Below, piece after piece: positions 54,539 to 62,758 of a stretch of DNA of 64,000 nucleotides; positions within the stretch are counted from its first letter, which is position 1, and each line of letters begins with the position of its first letter. The DNA is from Streptomyces hyderabadensis (lineage in GTDB: Bacteria; Actinomycetota; Actinomycetes; Streptomycetales; Streptomycetaceae): assembly GCF_020404845.1 (NCBI RefSeq), contig NZ_JAIOJZ010000013.1, forward strand, positions 96,399-160,398, given 5' to 3'. The translations under genes were made by a program, and so were the position numbers. The notes beneath the pieces are model-generated. The model ran no database searches and was not told where the DNA came from. It saw only the letters and a program-made list of their open reading frames with translations.

Positions 54539-55009
54539 ATGACGACCGGCACCGGGCTCCGCCTGGAGAAGATCACACCCGCGAACATCGAGGCCGCCCT
54601 CGCCCTACGGGTGCACCCCGAGCAGGAGTTCGCCGTCGACCCGGTGGTGAAGTCCCTCGCCGAGGCCTACGTCCACCCCGAGACGGCCTGGCCGCGCCTG
54701 ATCCTCGACGGCGACCGCCCCGTCGGCTTCCTCATGGGCTTCTTCGGCATCGACTGGTACGACGACGGCAGCGCGCTGCGCTCCGGACTGTGGCGGCTGA
54801 ACATCGCCGCCGGGGAGCAGGGCCGGGGCTACGGCCGCTTCGCCGTGGAGTCGGTGGCCGCCGAGATCCGGCGCCGCGGCGGCACGGAGTGCTTCGTCAC
54901 CTGGCACCCCGGCGAGCACGGCCCCGAGGACTTCTACCTGCGCCTCGGCTTCCGCCCCAACGGGGAGAAGGCCGAGGCGGAGACGGTCGGCGTGCTGGCG
55001 CTGGACTGA
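54539..55009 (+). CDS. GNAT-family N-acetyltransferase
   Basis: 156 residues. GNAT core: FLMGFFGIDWYDDGSALRSGLWRLNIAAGEQGRGYGRFAVESVAAEIRRRG with the acetyl-CoA loop EQGRGYGRFA (Q/R-x-x-G-x-G/A), then FYLRLGFRPNGE. The opening LRLEKITPANIEAALALRVHPEQEFAVDPVVKSLAEAYVHPE is like diamine/polyamine (SpeG/Bltd) acetyltransferases. Substrate not certain. Confidence 0.88.
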   Translation: MTTGTGLRLEKITPANIEAALALRVHPEQEFAVDPVVKSLAEAYVHPETAWPRLILDGDRPVGFLMGFFGIDWYDDGSALRSGLWRLNIAAGEQGRGYGRFAVESVAAEIRRRGGTECFVTWHPGEHGPEDFYLRLGFRPNGEKAEAETVGVLALD

Positions 55010-55026
55010 GGCAAGGCCCCGCCCGG

Positions 55027-55464
55027 TCAGTCCCAGCCGCGCGCGGAGCGCCCCCGCTTGGTCTCCGAGCGCTGCTTCTTCTCCCGCAGCCGGCGTTCGT
55101 TGATGCCGCGCGGGATGCGGGTCGGCCTGCGCGGCCTGGGCGGCGGCGCGGTGGCCTCGGCGAGGAGGGCGGCCAGGCGCACGGCGGCGGCCTCGCGGTT
55201 GCGCCACTGGGAGCGGTGCTCGGAGGCGCGGACGGTGACGACCCCGTCGGTCAGCCGCCCGGCCAGCCGCTCCAGCGCCCGCTGCTTCCAGACCTCGGGC
55301 AGGGCGTCGGTGCGCGCCAGGTCGAAGCGCAGCTCCACCGCCGTGTCCGTGGTGTTGACGTGCTGTCCGCCGGGCCCCGAGGAGCGCGAGAAACGCCAGA
55401 CCAGCTCGGCCTCGGGCAGGGAGACGGAGCCGCGTATGACATGGGGACCGGACATGTCCTCCAT
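55027..55464 (-). CDS. arfB: Peptide-release factor-like ribosome rescue protein (ArfB/YaeJ)
   Basis: 145 residues. Carries the GGQ motif ([28 protein letters not shown] at 32-34) of class I release factors without the codon-recognition domains, and a basic C-terminal tail ([16 protein letters not shown]) that enters the empty mRNA channel. It frees stalled peptidyl-tRNA. Start at 55464 or the ATG three codons later. Confidence 0.92.
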   Translation of the reverse strand: MEDMSGPHVIRGSVSLPEAELVWRFSRSSGPGGQHVNTTDTAVELRFDLARTDALPEVWKQRALERLAGRLTDGVVTVRASEHRSQWRNREAAAVRLAALLAEATAPPPRPRRPTRIPRGINERRLREKKQRSETKRGRSARGWD

Positions 55465-55621
55465 GTTCCCGCCCGCGAGCGGCCCGCGTCACCCGAATAT
55501 CCTGATCACGCTCCAGGTAAAGAAAGTAAAGAGAGGCGGAACCTTGTGGACCCCTCTCGACGTTCATGGTGGTAGCTGTAGCTTTCTTGCCGTACGTAAA
55601 CGAGGGAAGGGACTCCCAACA

Positions 55622-56197
55622 ATGGCTGTAAGCCTGTCCAAGGGTGGCAACGTCTCGCTCACCAAGGAGGCTCCGGGCCTGACCGAAGTCACCGTGGGGC
55701 TCGGCTGGGACGTCCGCACCACCACCGGCACCGACTTCGACCTCGACGCCTCCGCGATCGCGGTCAACACGCAGGGCAAGGTCTACTCCGACGCCCACTT
55801 CGTCTTCTTCAACAACAAGCAGACGCCGGACAACACGATCGTCCACACCGGTGACAACCGCACCGGCGAGGGCGCCGGCGACGACGAGGCGATCAACGTC
55901 AACCTGGCCGGTCTCCCGGCCGACATCGACAAGATCGTCTTCCCGGTCTCGATCTACGACGCCGAGAACCGCTCGCAGAACTTCGGCCAGGTGCGCAACG
56001 CCTACATCCGCATCGTCAACCAGGCCGGCGGCGCCGAGATCGCCCGCTACGACCTGTCCGAGGACGCGGCCACCGAGACCGCCATGGTCTTCGGCGAGCT
56101 GTACCGCAACGGCGCCGAGTGGAAGTTCCGCGCCGTCGGCCAGGGCTACGCCTCGGGCCTGGTGGGCATCGCCCAGGACTTCGGCGTGAACGTCTGA
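55622..56197 (+). CDS. TerD-family stress protein
   Basis: 191 residues. TerD fold with conserved [104 protein letters not shown] and [36 protein letters not shown]; the Asp-rich loops bind calcium in TerD proteins. Tellurite resistance is historical; in Streptomyces such genes are linked to stress and development. It is preceded by a 157-bp AT-richer leader (TAAAGAAAGTAAAGAGAGG). Confidence 0.96.
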   Translation: MAVSLSKGGNVSLTKEAPGLTEVTVGLGWDVRTTTGTDFDLDASAIAVNTQGKVYSDAHFVFFNNKQTPDNTIVHTGDNRTGEGAGDDEAINVNLAGLPADIDKIVFPVSIYDAENRSQNFGQVRNAYIRIVNQAGGAEIARYDLSEDAATETAMVFGELYRNGAEWKFRAVGQGYASGLVGIAQDFGVNV

Positions 56198-56222
56198 CGT
56201 TCCCCGTCGCTTCGCCGCGACG

Positions 56223-56258
56223 CGAAGGCCCCCCGGACGTCCGGCCGGGGGGCCTTCG
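56223..56258 (+). terminator. terD terminator
   Basis: CGAAGGCCCCCCGG (56223-56236) with its exact complement (56245-56258), 14-bp stem and 8-nt loop, 25 bp after the stop. Confidence 0.8.
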
Positions 56259-56259
56259 T

Positions 56260-56299
56260 ACGTCCCGGCACGTCCCGGTACGTCCCGGCACGTCCCGTC
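56260..56299. repeat. 10-bp tandem repeats
   Basis: Four units of ACGTCCCGGY between the terD terminator and the senR 3' end; the last runs into the senR stop. Confidence 0.7.
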
Positions 56300-56981
56300 A
56301 GGGCAGCAGGCGCTGTTCCTTCGCCACCGCGACCGCGCCCGCGCGGGTGTCGACGCCGAGCTTGTCGTAGATGCGGCGCAGATGCGTCTTCACCGTGGCC
56401 TCGCTGATGAACAGGGCGCGGGCGATCTCCCGGTTTCCCAGTCCGGTGGCGAGCTGGGCCAGGATGTCGCGCTCGCGGTCGGTGAGGGCGGGGCGCGGCC
56501 TGCGCAGGTTGGCCATGACCCGGCCGGCGACCGGCCCGGACAGCGCCGTACGGCCCCGGGCGGCGGCGTGGATGGCCGCGAACAGCTCCTCGGGGCGTTC
56601 GGCCTTCAGCAGGTAGCCGGTCGCGCCCGCCTCGATGGCGCGGGTGATGTCGGCGTCGGTGTCGTACGTGGTCAGGACGAGGACGTGCGGCGCACGGCCG
56701 GTGCCCGTGGTGCCGGTGCCCGTGGTGCCGGTGTCCGCGGTGAGGCGGCGGGTGGTCTCCACGCCGTCGATGCCCGCGCCGAGCTGAAGGTCCATCAGCA
56801 CGACGTCCGGCGCCAGCCGGGCGGCGAGCGCGAGCGCTTCCTCGCCGGTGCCCGCCTCGCCGACCACCTCGATGCCGGGGGCGCTGTCGAGCAGGGCGAG
56901 CAGCCCGGCGCGTACGACCACGTGGTCGTCGCAGACCAGGATGCGCACGGGGTCGGGCCCGCCGTCTGCCGGGTCGGTCAT
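56298..56981 (-). CDS. senR: NarL-family response regulator (SenR-like)
   Basis: 227 residues. Receiver domain with acidic pocket VCDDHVVVRAGL, phosphoacceptor Asp near 64 in VVLMDLQLGAG, Thr in VLTTYDT, Lys in YLLKAE; C-terminal LuxR/NarL HTH ALTDRERDILAQLATGLGNREIARALFISEATVKTHLRRIYDKLGVDTR. A low-complexity TGTTGTGTTGTG stretch (about 84-95) inserts in the receiver. Start overlaps the kinase stop by 4 bp (ATGA). Assigned SenR because kinase and HbpS are adjacent. Confidence 0.9.
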   Translation of the reverse strand: MTDPADGGPDPVRILVCDDHVVVRAGLLALLDSAPGIEVVGEAGTGEEALALAARLAPDVVLMDLQLGAGIDGVETTRRLTADTGTTGTGTTGTGRAPHVLVLTTYDTDADITRAIEAGATGYLLKAERPEELFAAIHAAARGRTALSGPVAGRVMANLRRPRPALTDRERDILAQLATGLGNREIARALFISEATVKTHLRRIYDKLGVDTRAGAVAVAKEQRLLP

Positions 56982-58234
56982 CGGGGTGCCTCCTGCGGGT
57001 CGGCCGGGGCCGGCGGGTCGGTTCGGGGCGGGTCCAGGGGCACGGCGGCGGACAGGGCGGTGCCCTCGCCGGGTGCGGACTCGACGGTCAGGGTGCCGCC
57101 GAGCTGGCGCAACCGGGCCTGCATGGCGGGCAGGCCGTGTCCGCGCAGCCCGGCGGGGGCGCCGGACGGCTCGGCCGGGTCGAAGCCGTGGCCGTCGTCG
57201 GTGACGTCCAGGACGACCTCGTCGTCGAGGAGGGTGAGACTGAGCACGGCGGTGGACGCGCCCGCGTGCTCGCGGACGTTGGACAGCGCTCCCTGGGCGA
57301 TGCGCAGCAGCGCCGACTGGACGCGGTCGGGCAGCGCCGGGACGCGGGCGCCGTCGTCGACGTGGACGCGGACGGTGAGGTGGTCGCCGGACTCCCGCGC
57401 GGCCAGGGCCCGCAGCGCCGCCTCCAGGCCGCCGCCGCGGGCGAGGTCGGCCGGGGCCAGGTCGTGGACGAAGCGGCGGGCCTCGGCCAGGTTGTGCTCG
57501 GCGACGGTGGCGGCGCCCCGGACGTGGGTGCGGGCCTTGTCCTGGTCGGACTCCCAGACCCGCTCGGCGGCCTGGAGCAGCATCCGCTGGCTGGACAGGC
57601 CCTGGGCGAGACTGTCGTGGATCTCCATGGAGAGCCGCTGGCGCTCGGCGAGGGTGCCCGCGCGGCGTTCGGAGGCGGCGAGTTCGCGCCGGGTGCGGAT
57701 CAGATCGTCGATCAGGGCGCGCTGCCGGGCCGCCTGCCGTTCGGTGTGCAGGAACACGGCGGTGGCGAGGGCGGCGACGGCGGGCGGGGCGAGCAGCAGG
57801 TTGGGGTCGAAGCTCCCGGCGAGCCGCAGCTGCGCGGCGACCACGAACGCCGTCAGGACGGTCACCAGGACCAGCGCCGCCCGGGCGGGCAGGGTGCGCA
57901 GTCCGGTGTAGAAGAGGGGCACCGCGCACCAGGCGAAGCTGGGCGCCAGCACGACCAGCACCATCCACACCACGACGACCGGGCCCAGCCAGGCCAGGCG
58001 CCGCCGGGCGGGCGGGAGAGCGGGACCGGACGACGGCTCCGGCCCGCTCAGCACGGGTCCGAGCAGGTGCAGCACGGCGAGCGCGAGGGACAGGGCGAGG
58101 ATCCACGGGGTGCGGGGCTCCCCGGGGTGGCGCAGCAGGAAGCGGGCCAGGGCGCCGCCGAGCAGCAGGAAGAACGCCACGTGCATGACGGCCCCGAGCC
58201 ACCGGGTGTCCGGGTGGTCGTACGGCTTCGGCAT
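56978..58234 (-). CDS. senS: NarL-type sensor histidine kinase (SenS-like)
   Basis: 418 residues. N-terminal membrane part with about five segments (about 12-34, 43-64, 84-102, 117-137, 147-163) and no large outside domain; HisKA_3 with RLSMEIHDSLAQGLSSQ (His 206); HATPase with ALSNVREHAGAST and DDGHGFDP, GLRGHGLPAMQARLRQLGGTLTVES. SenS senses through the secreted protein HbpS, encoded by the divergent gene here. In S. reticuli this system responds to haem and redox stress. Confidence 0.9.
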   Translation of the reverse strand: MPKPYDHPDTRWLGAVMHVAFFLLLGGALARFLLRHPGEPRTPWILALSLALAVLHLLGPVLSGPEPSSGPALPPARRRLAWLGPVVVVWMVLVVLAPSFAWCAVPLFYTGLRTLPARAALVLVTVLTAFVVAAQLRLAGSFDPNLLLAPPAVAALATAVFLHTERQAARQRALIDDLIRTRRELAASERRAGTLAERQRLSMEIHDSLAQGLSSQRMLLQAAERVWESDQDKARTHVRGAATVAEHNLAEARRFVHDLAPADLARGGGLEAALRALAARESGDHLTVRVHVDDGARVPALPDRVQSALLRIAQGALSNVREHAGASTAVLSLTLLDDEVVLDVTDDGHGFDPAEPSGAPAGLRGHGLPAMQARLRQLGGTLTVESAPGEGTALSAAVPLDPPRTDPPAPADPQEAPR

Positions 58235-58487
58235 CCGTCACCCGCCTCCTTACGACCGTCTCTGTCGGCGCGCTGCTCTCCAAGCTGCCGCAGAACTTCG
58301 CTGAGCTGCGCGAACACTCCCATGGTGCCCTCTTCGGAGGTCCCGTGGGTCAACCGATCGGACGACCCCGCCGTCGCCCGTTCCGTCACCCACCGGCAGC
58401 CGGAACGGCGACGGTGCGCCCCCGGTGCGGGACGGAGGGTGGAGAGCGACGAACCGCCCCCCTCACCACTGCGAGGAGCAGACCACC

Positions 58488-59057
58488 ATGAAGAAGACCC
58501 TCTCCCGCCGCGCCCGGCTCGCCACCGGCGGTGCCGTGCTCGCCGCCGTCGCCGCCGGCACCTTCGGCACGGTGGCCGCGAACGCCTCCGCGCCCGAGGC
58601 CGCCCAGGACTCCGCGGTGTCCGCCGCCCCCGCCGCCGCGGCCGGCAAGCGCGACACCACCACCTCCACGCACCTGACCGCCGACGCCGCCACCGAGGCC
58701 GCGCGGGCCGCGCTGAAGGCCGCCGAGCAGGAGGGCCAGCGGGTCACGGTCGCGGTCGTGGACCGCAACGGCAACACCATCCTCACCATGCGCGGGGACG
58801 GCGCCGGGCCGCAGTCCTACGAGTCGGCCGAGCGGAAGGCGTACACGGCCGTCTCCTGGAACGCCCCGACCAGCGAGCTGGAGGGCCGGCTGGAGAACGC
58901 CCCGAACCTGAAGGACATCCCCGGCACGCTGTTCCTGGGCGGCGGAGTCCCGGTCACCGCGGGCAAGGCGCCGATCGCCGGTATCGGGGTCGCGGGTGCG
59001 CCGTCCGGCACCCTGGACGAGAAGTTCGCCCGGGCCGGTGCGGCGGCGCTGAACTAG
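58488..59057 (+). CDS. hbpS: Haem-binding secreted protein HbpS-like (GlcG/DUF336 family)
   Basis: 189 residues. Signal peptide of about 33 residues (MKKTLSRRARLATGGAVLAA to NASA), then a spacer and the GlcG/HbpS domain: HLTADAATEAARAALKAAEQEGQRVTVAVVDRNGNTILTMRGDGAGPQSYESAERKAYTAVSWNAPTSELEGRL and GGGVPVTAGKAPIAGIGVAGAPSG. HbpS binds haem, forms octamers outside the membrane and gates SenS. GAGGAG is 8 nt upstream of the ATG. Divergent from senS with a 253-bp shared region. Confidence 0.93.
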   Translation: MKKTLSRRARLATGGAVLAAVAAGTFGTVAANASAPEAAQDSAVSAAPAAAAGKRDTTTSTHLTADAATEAARAALKAAEQEGQRVTVAVVDRNGNTILTMRGDGAGPQSYESAERKAYTAVSWNAPTSELEGRLENAPNLKDIPGTLFLGGGVPVTAGKAPIAGIGVAGAPSGTLDEKFARAGAAALN

Positions 59058-59102
59058 GCACCCCTGGCGCCCTCCGGGTCCCAACAGCCGCTCCCAGCGG
59101 GC

Positions 59103-59116
59103 GTTTCACGTGAAAC
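59103..59116. promoter_or_regulatory. parS-like ParB-binding site
   Basis: GTTTCACGTGAAAC, a perfect 14-bp palindrome identical to the Streptomyces parS core; with the flanks (C before, A after) 15 of 16 bases match TGTTTCACGTGAAACA. It lies just 19 bp before the M1 peptidase start and may double as an operator. Confidence 0.75.
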
Positions 59117-59122
59117 ACCCCA

Positions 59123-59128
59123 TAGGAT
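59123..59128 (+). promoter_or_regulatory. -10 box of a leaderless promoter (M1 peptidase)
   Basis: TAGGAT, 6 nt before GTG 59135 and 6 nt after the parS-like palindrome. Confidence 0.5.
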
Positions 59129-59134
59129 CACGAG

Positions 59135-60550
59135 GTGCGCACCTCCCGTCTGCTCGTAGCCGCCGCCACCGTCCTCGCCCTCGCGGCATGCAGTGGCGGT
59201 GGCGCGGTCGACGGCACCCCCGGCGGCTCGGGCGTACGCGACCCGTACTTCCCCAAGGCGGGCAACGGCGGCTACGACATCGGCCACTACGACCTGACCC
59301 TGGACTACGACCCCGGCACCGACGCCGAGGCCGGTCACCTCACCGGCAGCGCGACGATCACCGCTCGCGCGACCCGCGACCTGTCCGCCTTCGACCTCGA
59401 CCTCAAGGGCCTGGACGTCGAGGGGGTCACGGTCGAGGGCCGGGACGCCCGCTTCAACCGGGCCGGACAGGAACTGACCGTCCGCCCGGCCGAGGAGCTG
59501 AACGACGGGGAGACGTTCCGCGTGACCGTCCGGTACTCCGGCGAGCCGGAGACGATCACCGACCCCGACGACTCCGAGGAGGGCTGGCTGCCCACCGCCG
59601 ACGGTGCGGTCGCACTGGGTGAACCGACGGGCTCGATGGCCTGGTTCCCGGGCAGCCACCACCCCTCCGACAAGGCGACGTACGACCTGGCGATGACCGT
59701 GCCCAAGGGCCTCGGCGTGGTCTCCAACGGCGAGTTGCGCGAGGAGCGGACCCGGGACGGCCGGACGACGTTCACCTGGCACACCGCCGAGCCGATGGCG
59801 AGCCATGTCGTCACCGTCGCCGTCGGCGAGTGGGAGACCGACCGCTCCACCACGGAGGACGGCCTACCGGTGTACACGGCCGTCGACCCGACGCAGGCCG
59901 ACGCGAGCCGGAAGGTCCTGAAGCAGATCCCCGAGATCATGGACTGGGCGCAGGAGAACTTCGGCCCCTACCCCTTCTCCTCCACCGGCGCGATCGTCGA
60001 CCGCGACGAGGACGCCGGGTACGCCCTGGAGACCCAGAACCGGCCCTACTTCCCGGGCGCCCCGGACACCGTGCTGCTCGTCCACGAACTCGCCCACCAG
60101 TGGTACGGGAACTCGGTCAGCCCGAAGACCTGGCGGGACATGTGGCTCAACGAGGGCTTCGCCACCTACGCCGAATGGCTGTGGGAGGAGGACCACGGCG
60201 GCGACTCCGCCGAGGAGACCTTCGAGGCCCTCTACGACGGGACGTACTACGAGGACGCCGCCGCGAACGAGTCGATCTGGGCGTTCCCGCCCGCCGACCC
60301 GCCCGACGCGGCGCACATCTCCGACAGCCCGGTCTACCAGCGCGGCGCGATGGTCCTGCACAAGATCCGCCAGACGGTCGGCGACGACGCCTTCTGGGAC
60401 CTGCTGACCGGCTGGGCCGCCGCCCACCGCCACGGCAACGCGGACACCGCGGACTTCACCGCGTACGTGGAGAAGTCGGCGCCGGACGAGGACTTCTCGG
60501 AGATCTGGGCGGACTGGCTGCGCGGGGACGGCAGACCGGACTCCCCGTGA
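59135..60550 (+). CDS. M1-family metallopeptidase lipoprotein
   Basis: 471 residues. Lipobox LALAAC (Cys 19). Beta-rich aminopeptidase-N N-domain (YDIGHYDLTLDYDPGTDAEAGHLTGSATI), then the gluzincin site HELAHQW (His 317, Glu 318, His 321) and NEGFAT (Glu 340), an exact HExxH-x18-E spacing. Also YALETQNRPYF replaces the usual GAMEN, so exopeptidase specificity may differ. GTG 59135 has a -10 box 6 nt upstream. Confidence 0.93.
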   Translation: MRTSRLLVAAATVLALAACSGGGAVDGTPGGSGVRDPYFPKAGNGGYDIGHYDLTLDYDPGTDAEAGHLTGSATITARATRDLSAFDLDLKGLDVEGVTVEGRDARFNRAGQELTVRPAEELNDGETFRVTVRYSGEPETITDPDDSEEGWLPTADGAVALGEPTGSMAWFPGSHHPSDKATYDLAMTVPKGLGVVSNGELREERTRDGRTTFTWHTAEPMASHVVTVAVGEWETDRSTTEDGLPVYTAVDPTQADASRKVLKQIPEIMDWAQENFGPYPFSSTGAIVDRDEDAGYALETQNRPYFPGAPDTVLLVHELAHQWYGNSVSPKTWRDMWLNEGFATYAEWLWEEDHGGDSAEETFEALYDGTYYEDAAANESIWAFPPADPPDAAHISDSPVYQRGAMVLHKIRQTVGDDAFWDLLTGWAAAHRHGNADTADFTAYVEKSAPDEDFSEIWADWLRGDGRPDSP

Positions 60551-60574
60551 GCCGGCCGCGCGGCCACCGCCGCC

Positions 60575-61546
60575 TCACCCTTCGCCGGCCCCGAAGGTCT
60601 CCAGCAGCAGGGCCAGGTCCGGCGGCCACAACGGCTCGGGCGCGGTGGCGAGTTCGGCCGGGGTCCACCAGCGCCAGGTGAGGATGCCATCGGCGGCGTG
60701 CGCGGCGGCGAGGTCGGGGCCGGTGGGCTCGCGGCGGGGGCCGCGGGCGACGTAGACGTGCTCGTACTGGCGGACGGGGCCCACGCCCAGGTGGGTGAAG
60801 TCGTGTTCCCAGGTGCAGAGCAGCGGGCCGGGTTCCAGGTCGGTCCAGCCGGTCTCCTCGCGCACCTCGCGCAGGGCGCCCTCGCGGGGGTTCTCGTCGG
60901 CCTCCAGGCCGCCGCCGGGCATCGCCCAGTGCACGCCGACCTCGACGTTGTCGTAGCGCAGCAGGAAGACCGCGCCCTCGGGGTCGAGTACGGCGACGCG
61001 GGCGGCGCGGCGCGGGGTGCGCGGCCGGTCGCTGGGCAGTTCCCTGCGCAGCACCGTGCACGGGCGGTCGGCGCCGAGGTCGCGGCGGTGGTCCAGGACG
61101 GTGTAGCCGAGGGCGGTCCAGAAGGCGAGCCCGGCGGTGTTGCCGTCCAGGACGGCCAGCCGTACCGCGGTGCGGCCCGCGGCCCGGAGGTGGTCCTCGA
61201 CGAGGGAGGCGAGCTTCCTGCCGCGTCCCTGCCGGGTCAGCCCGGCGTCGACCATCAGCAGCCCGATCCACGGGTCCGGGTCGGACCGGTCGGGGTGCCG
61301 GGCGAGCGTCACCGCGAGCCCGACCAGCCGCCCCGCGTCCCTGGCGAGCAGCACCTCGGCGCCGGGCCGCGCCAGCTCGTCGGCGAGCGCGGCCGCCACC
61401 TGCTCCGGACGGATGTCGTCCGGATCGGGGAAGTCGCCGCTGAGCGCGTGGAAGACGCGCTGGGAGGCGTAGAGGGCGGTGAGTTCGGTGAGCACCGGTC
61501 CCGGGATGTCGTGGTCGGGGGTGAGGGGCAGCGGGGTGAGGATCAC
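60575..61546 (-). CDS. GNAT acetyltransferase fused to a Nudix hydrolase
   Basis: 323 residues. Residues 1-165 are a GNAT domain (VLLARDAGRLVGLAVTLARHP, LMVDAGLTRQGRGRKLASLVEDHL, NTAGLAFWTALGYTVLD). Residues about 175-323 are Nudix with a perfect box GGLEADENPREGALREVREETGW (G-x5-E-x7-REV-x-EE-x-GW). The two activities in one chain suggest acyl or amine modification tied to nucleotide-linked substrate cleanup; no substrate is evident. It lies next to the alcohol dehydrogenase gene on the same strand (10-bp gap), so they may form an operon. Confidence 0.88.
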   Translation of the reverse strand: MILTPLPLTPDHDIPGPVLTELTALYASQRVFHALSGDFPDPDDIRPEQVAAALADELARPGAEVLLARDAGRLVGLAVTLARHPDRSDPDPWIGLLMVDAGLTRQGRGRKLASLVEDHLRAAGRTAVRLAVLDGNTAGLAFWTALGYTVLDHRRDLGADRPCTVLRRELPSDRPRTPRRAARVAVLDPEGAVFLLRYDNVEVGVHWAMPGGGLEADENPREGALREVREETGWTDLEPGPLLCTWEHDFTHLGVGPVRQYEHVYVARGPRREPTGPDLAAAHAADGILTWRWWTPAELATAPEPLWPPDLALLLETFGAGEG

Positions 61547-61555
61547 CGGGGCAAC

Positions 61556-62650
61556 CTATCGAGCCGCCGGGGCCTGCGGCCCGGGCCGGTCCAGGTCGGA
61601 GAGGTCGAGGACGAAGCGGTGGCGGACGTCGCCCCGGTCCAGGCGGTCGAGGGCCTCGTTCACCCGGGCGGAGGGGAGGAGTTCGATGTCGGCGGTGATG
61701 CCGTGCGCGGCGCAGAAGGCCAGCATCTCGGCGGTGCCCGTGCGGCCGCCGCTGCCGGCCGAGCTGAGCTTCTTGCGGCCGATGAGCAGGTCGAGGGTGT
61801 CCAGGGTGAGCGGCCCGAGGTGTCCGAGGTGGCTGAGGGTGCCGTCCACGGCGACCAGGCGGAGGTAGGGGCCGAGGTCGTGCGGGACGGAGACGGTGTC
61901 GACGAGGATGTCGAACCGGTCGCGGGCGGCGGCCAGTTGCCCGGGGTCCGTGGAGACGACGAACCCGCGGGCGCCCAGGCGGCGGGCGTCCTCCGCCTTG
62001 TCCGGCGACCGGCTGATCACCGTGGTGTCGGCGCCGAGCGCGACGGCGAACTTCACGGCGAGGTGGCCGAGTCCGCCGAGACCGGCCACGGCGACGCTGG
62101 TGCCGGGTCCGGCGCCCAGGGCGCGCAGCGGCTCCCAGACGGTGATCCCCGCGCACAGCAGCGGTGCCGCGGCCGCCGGGTCCAGGCCGGCGGGGAGGGC
62201 GTACGCGAACCGCTCGCCGAGCACGTACTCGCGGCTGTAGCCGCCGAGGGTGGCCGATCCGTCGACGCGGTCGGTGCCGCCGTAGGTCAGGGTGGGGAAG
62301 GCGTGGCAGAAGTTCTCCCGGCCCGTCCGGCACATGGCGCAGGTGCCGCAGGAGTCGACGATGTTGCCGACCGCGACCGGGTCCCCGGCCCGGAAGCGGG
62401 TGACCCCGGTACCGGTCTCGGTCACCACGCCCGTGAACTCGTGGCCCGGCACGAGGGGGTCGGGGCCGCCCCCGTCGGCGCCCCGGGCCCGGACGGCGTG
62501 CAGGTCGGTGTGACAGACGCCGCAGTAGTCGACCCGGACGGCGATGTCGTCGGGGCGCAGGTCGCGCCGTTCCAGCGGGGCGCGGCGCAGGGCCGGGGTC
62601 GTCGCGGCGCCGTTCCCGGGCTCCGCCTGCCAGCCCACGGTGGTCCTCAT
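61556..62650 (-). CDS. Zinc-dependent alcohol dehydrogenase (MDR)
   Basis: 364 residues. Catalytic zinc ligands: Cys in YCGVCHTDLH, His/Glu in PGHEFTG, Cys in GIT region; structural zinc CGTCAMCRTGRENFC; cofactor motif AGLGGLGHLAVKFA. Ser/Arg after beta-2 (VISRSPDK) suggests NADP(H). Resembles cinnamyl-alcohol/YahK-type aldehyde reductases. GGGGAGAACC precedes ATG. Divergent from a TetR gene with two similar sequences between. Confidence 0.92.
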   Translation of the reverse strand: MRTTVGWQAEPGNGAATTPALRRAPLERRDLRPDDIAVRVDYCGVCHTDLHAVRARGADGGGPDPLVPGHEFTGVVTETGTGVTRFRAGDPVAVGNIVDSCGTCAMCRTGRENFCHAFPTLTYGGTDRVDGSATLGGYSREYVLGERFAYALPAGLDPAAAAPLLCAGITVWEPLRALGAGPGTSVAVAGLGGLGHLAVKFAVALGADTTVISRSPDKAEDARRLGARGFVVSTDPGQLAAARDRFDILVDTVSVPHDLGPYLRLVAVDGTLSHLGHLGPLTLDTLDLLIGRKKLSSAGSGGRTGTAEMLAFCAAHGITADIELLPSARVNEALDRLDRGDVRHRFVLDLSDLDRPGPQAPAAR

Positions 62651-62670
62651 GGTTCTCCCCAGCTCCTCAA

Positions 62671-62740
62671 ACAGACTGTTCGGTCTATTTGAGCGTAGAC
62701 GCATGCGCGGCGTCAGGCAAACCAACTGTTCTGTTTGGCC
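62671..62740. promoter_or_regulatory. Two related operator-like sites between ADH and TetR
   Basis: ACAGACTGTTCGGTCTATTT (62671-62690) and ACCAACTGTTCTGTTTGGCC (62721-62740), 50 bp apart, share ACTGTTCKGTYT and each shows dyad symmetry (AGAC..GTCT; CAAAC..GTTTG). Likely bound by the adjacent TetR. Confidence 0.55.
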
Positions 62741-62746
62741 GTGGGA

Positions 62747-62752
62747 TACCCT
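62747..62752 (+). promoter_or_regulatory. -10 box of a leaderless promoter (TetR gene)
   Basis: TACCCT, 6 nt before ATG 62759. Confidence 0.5.
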
Positions 62753-62758
62753 GGGGCC

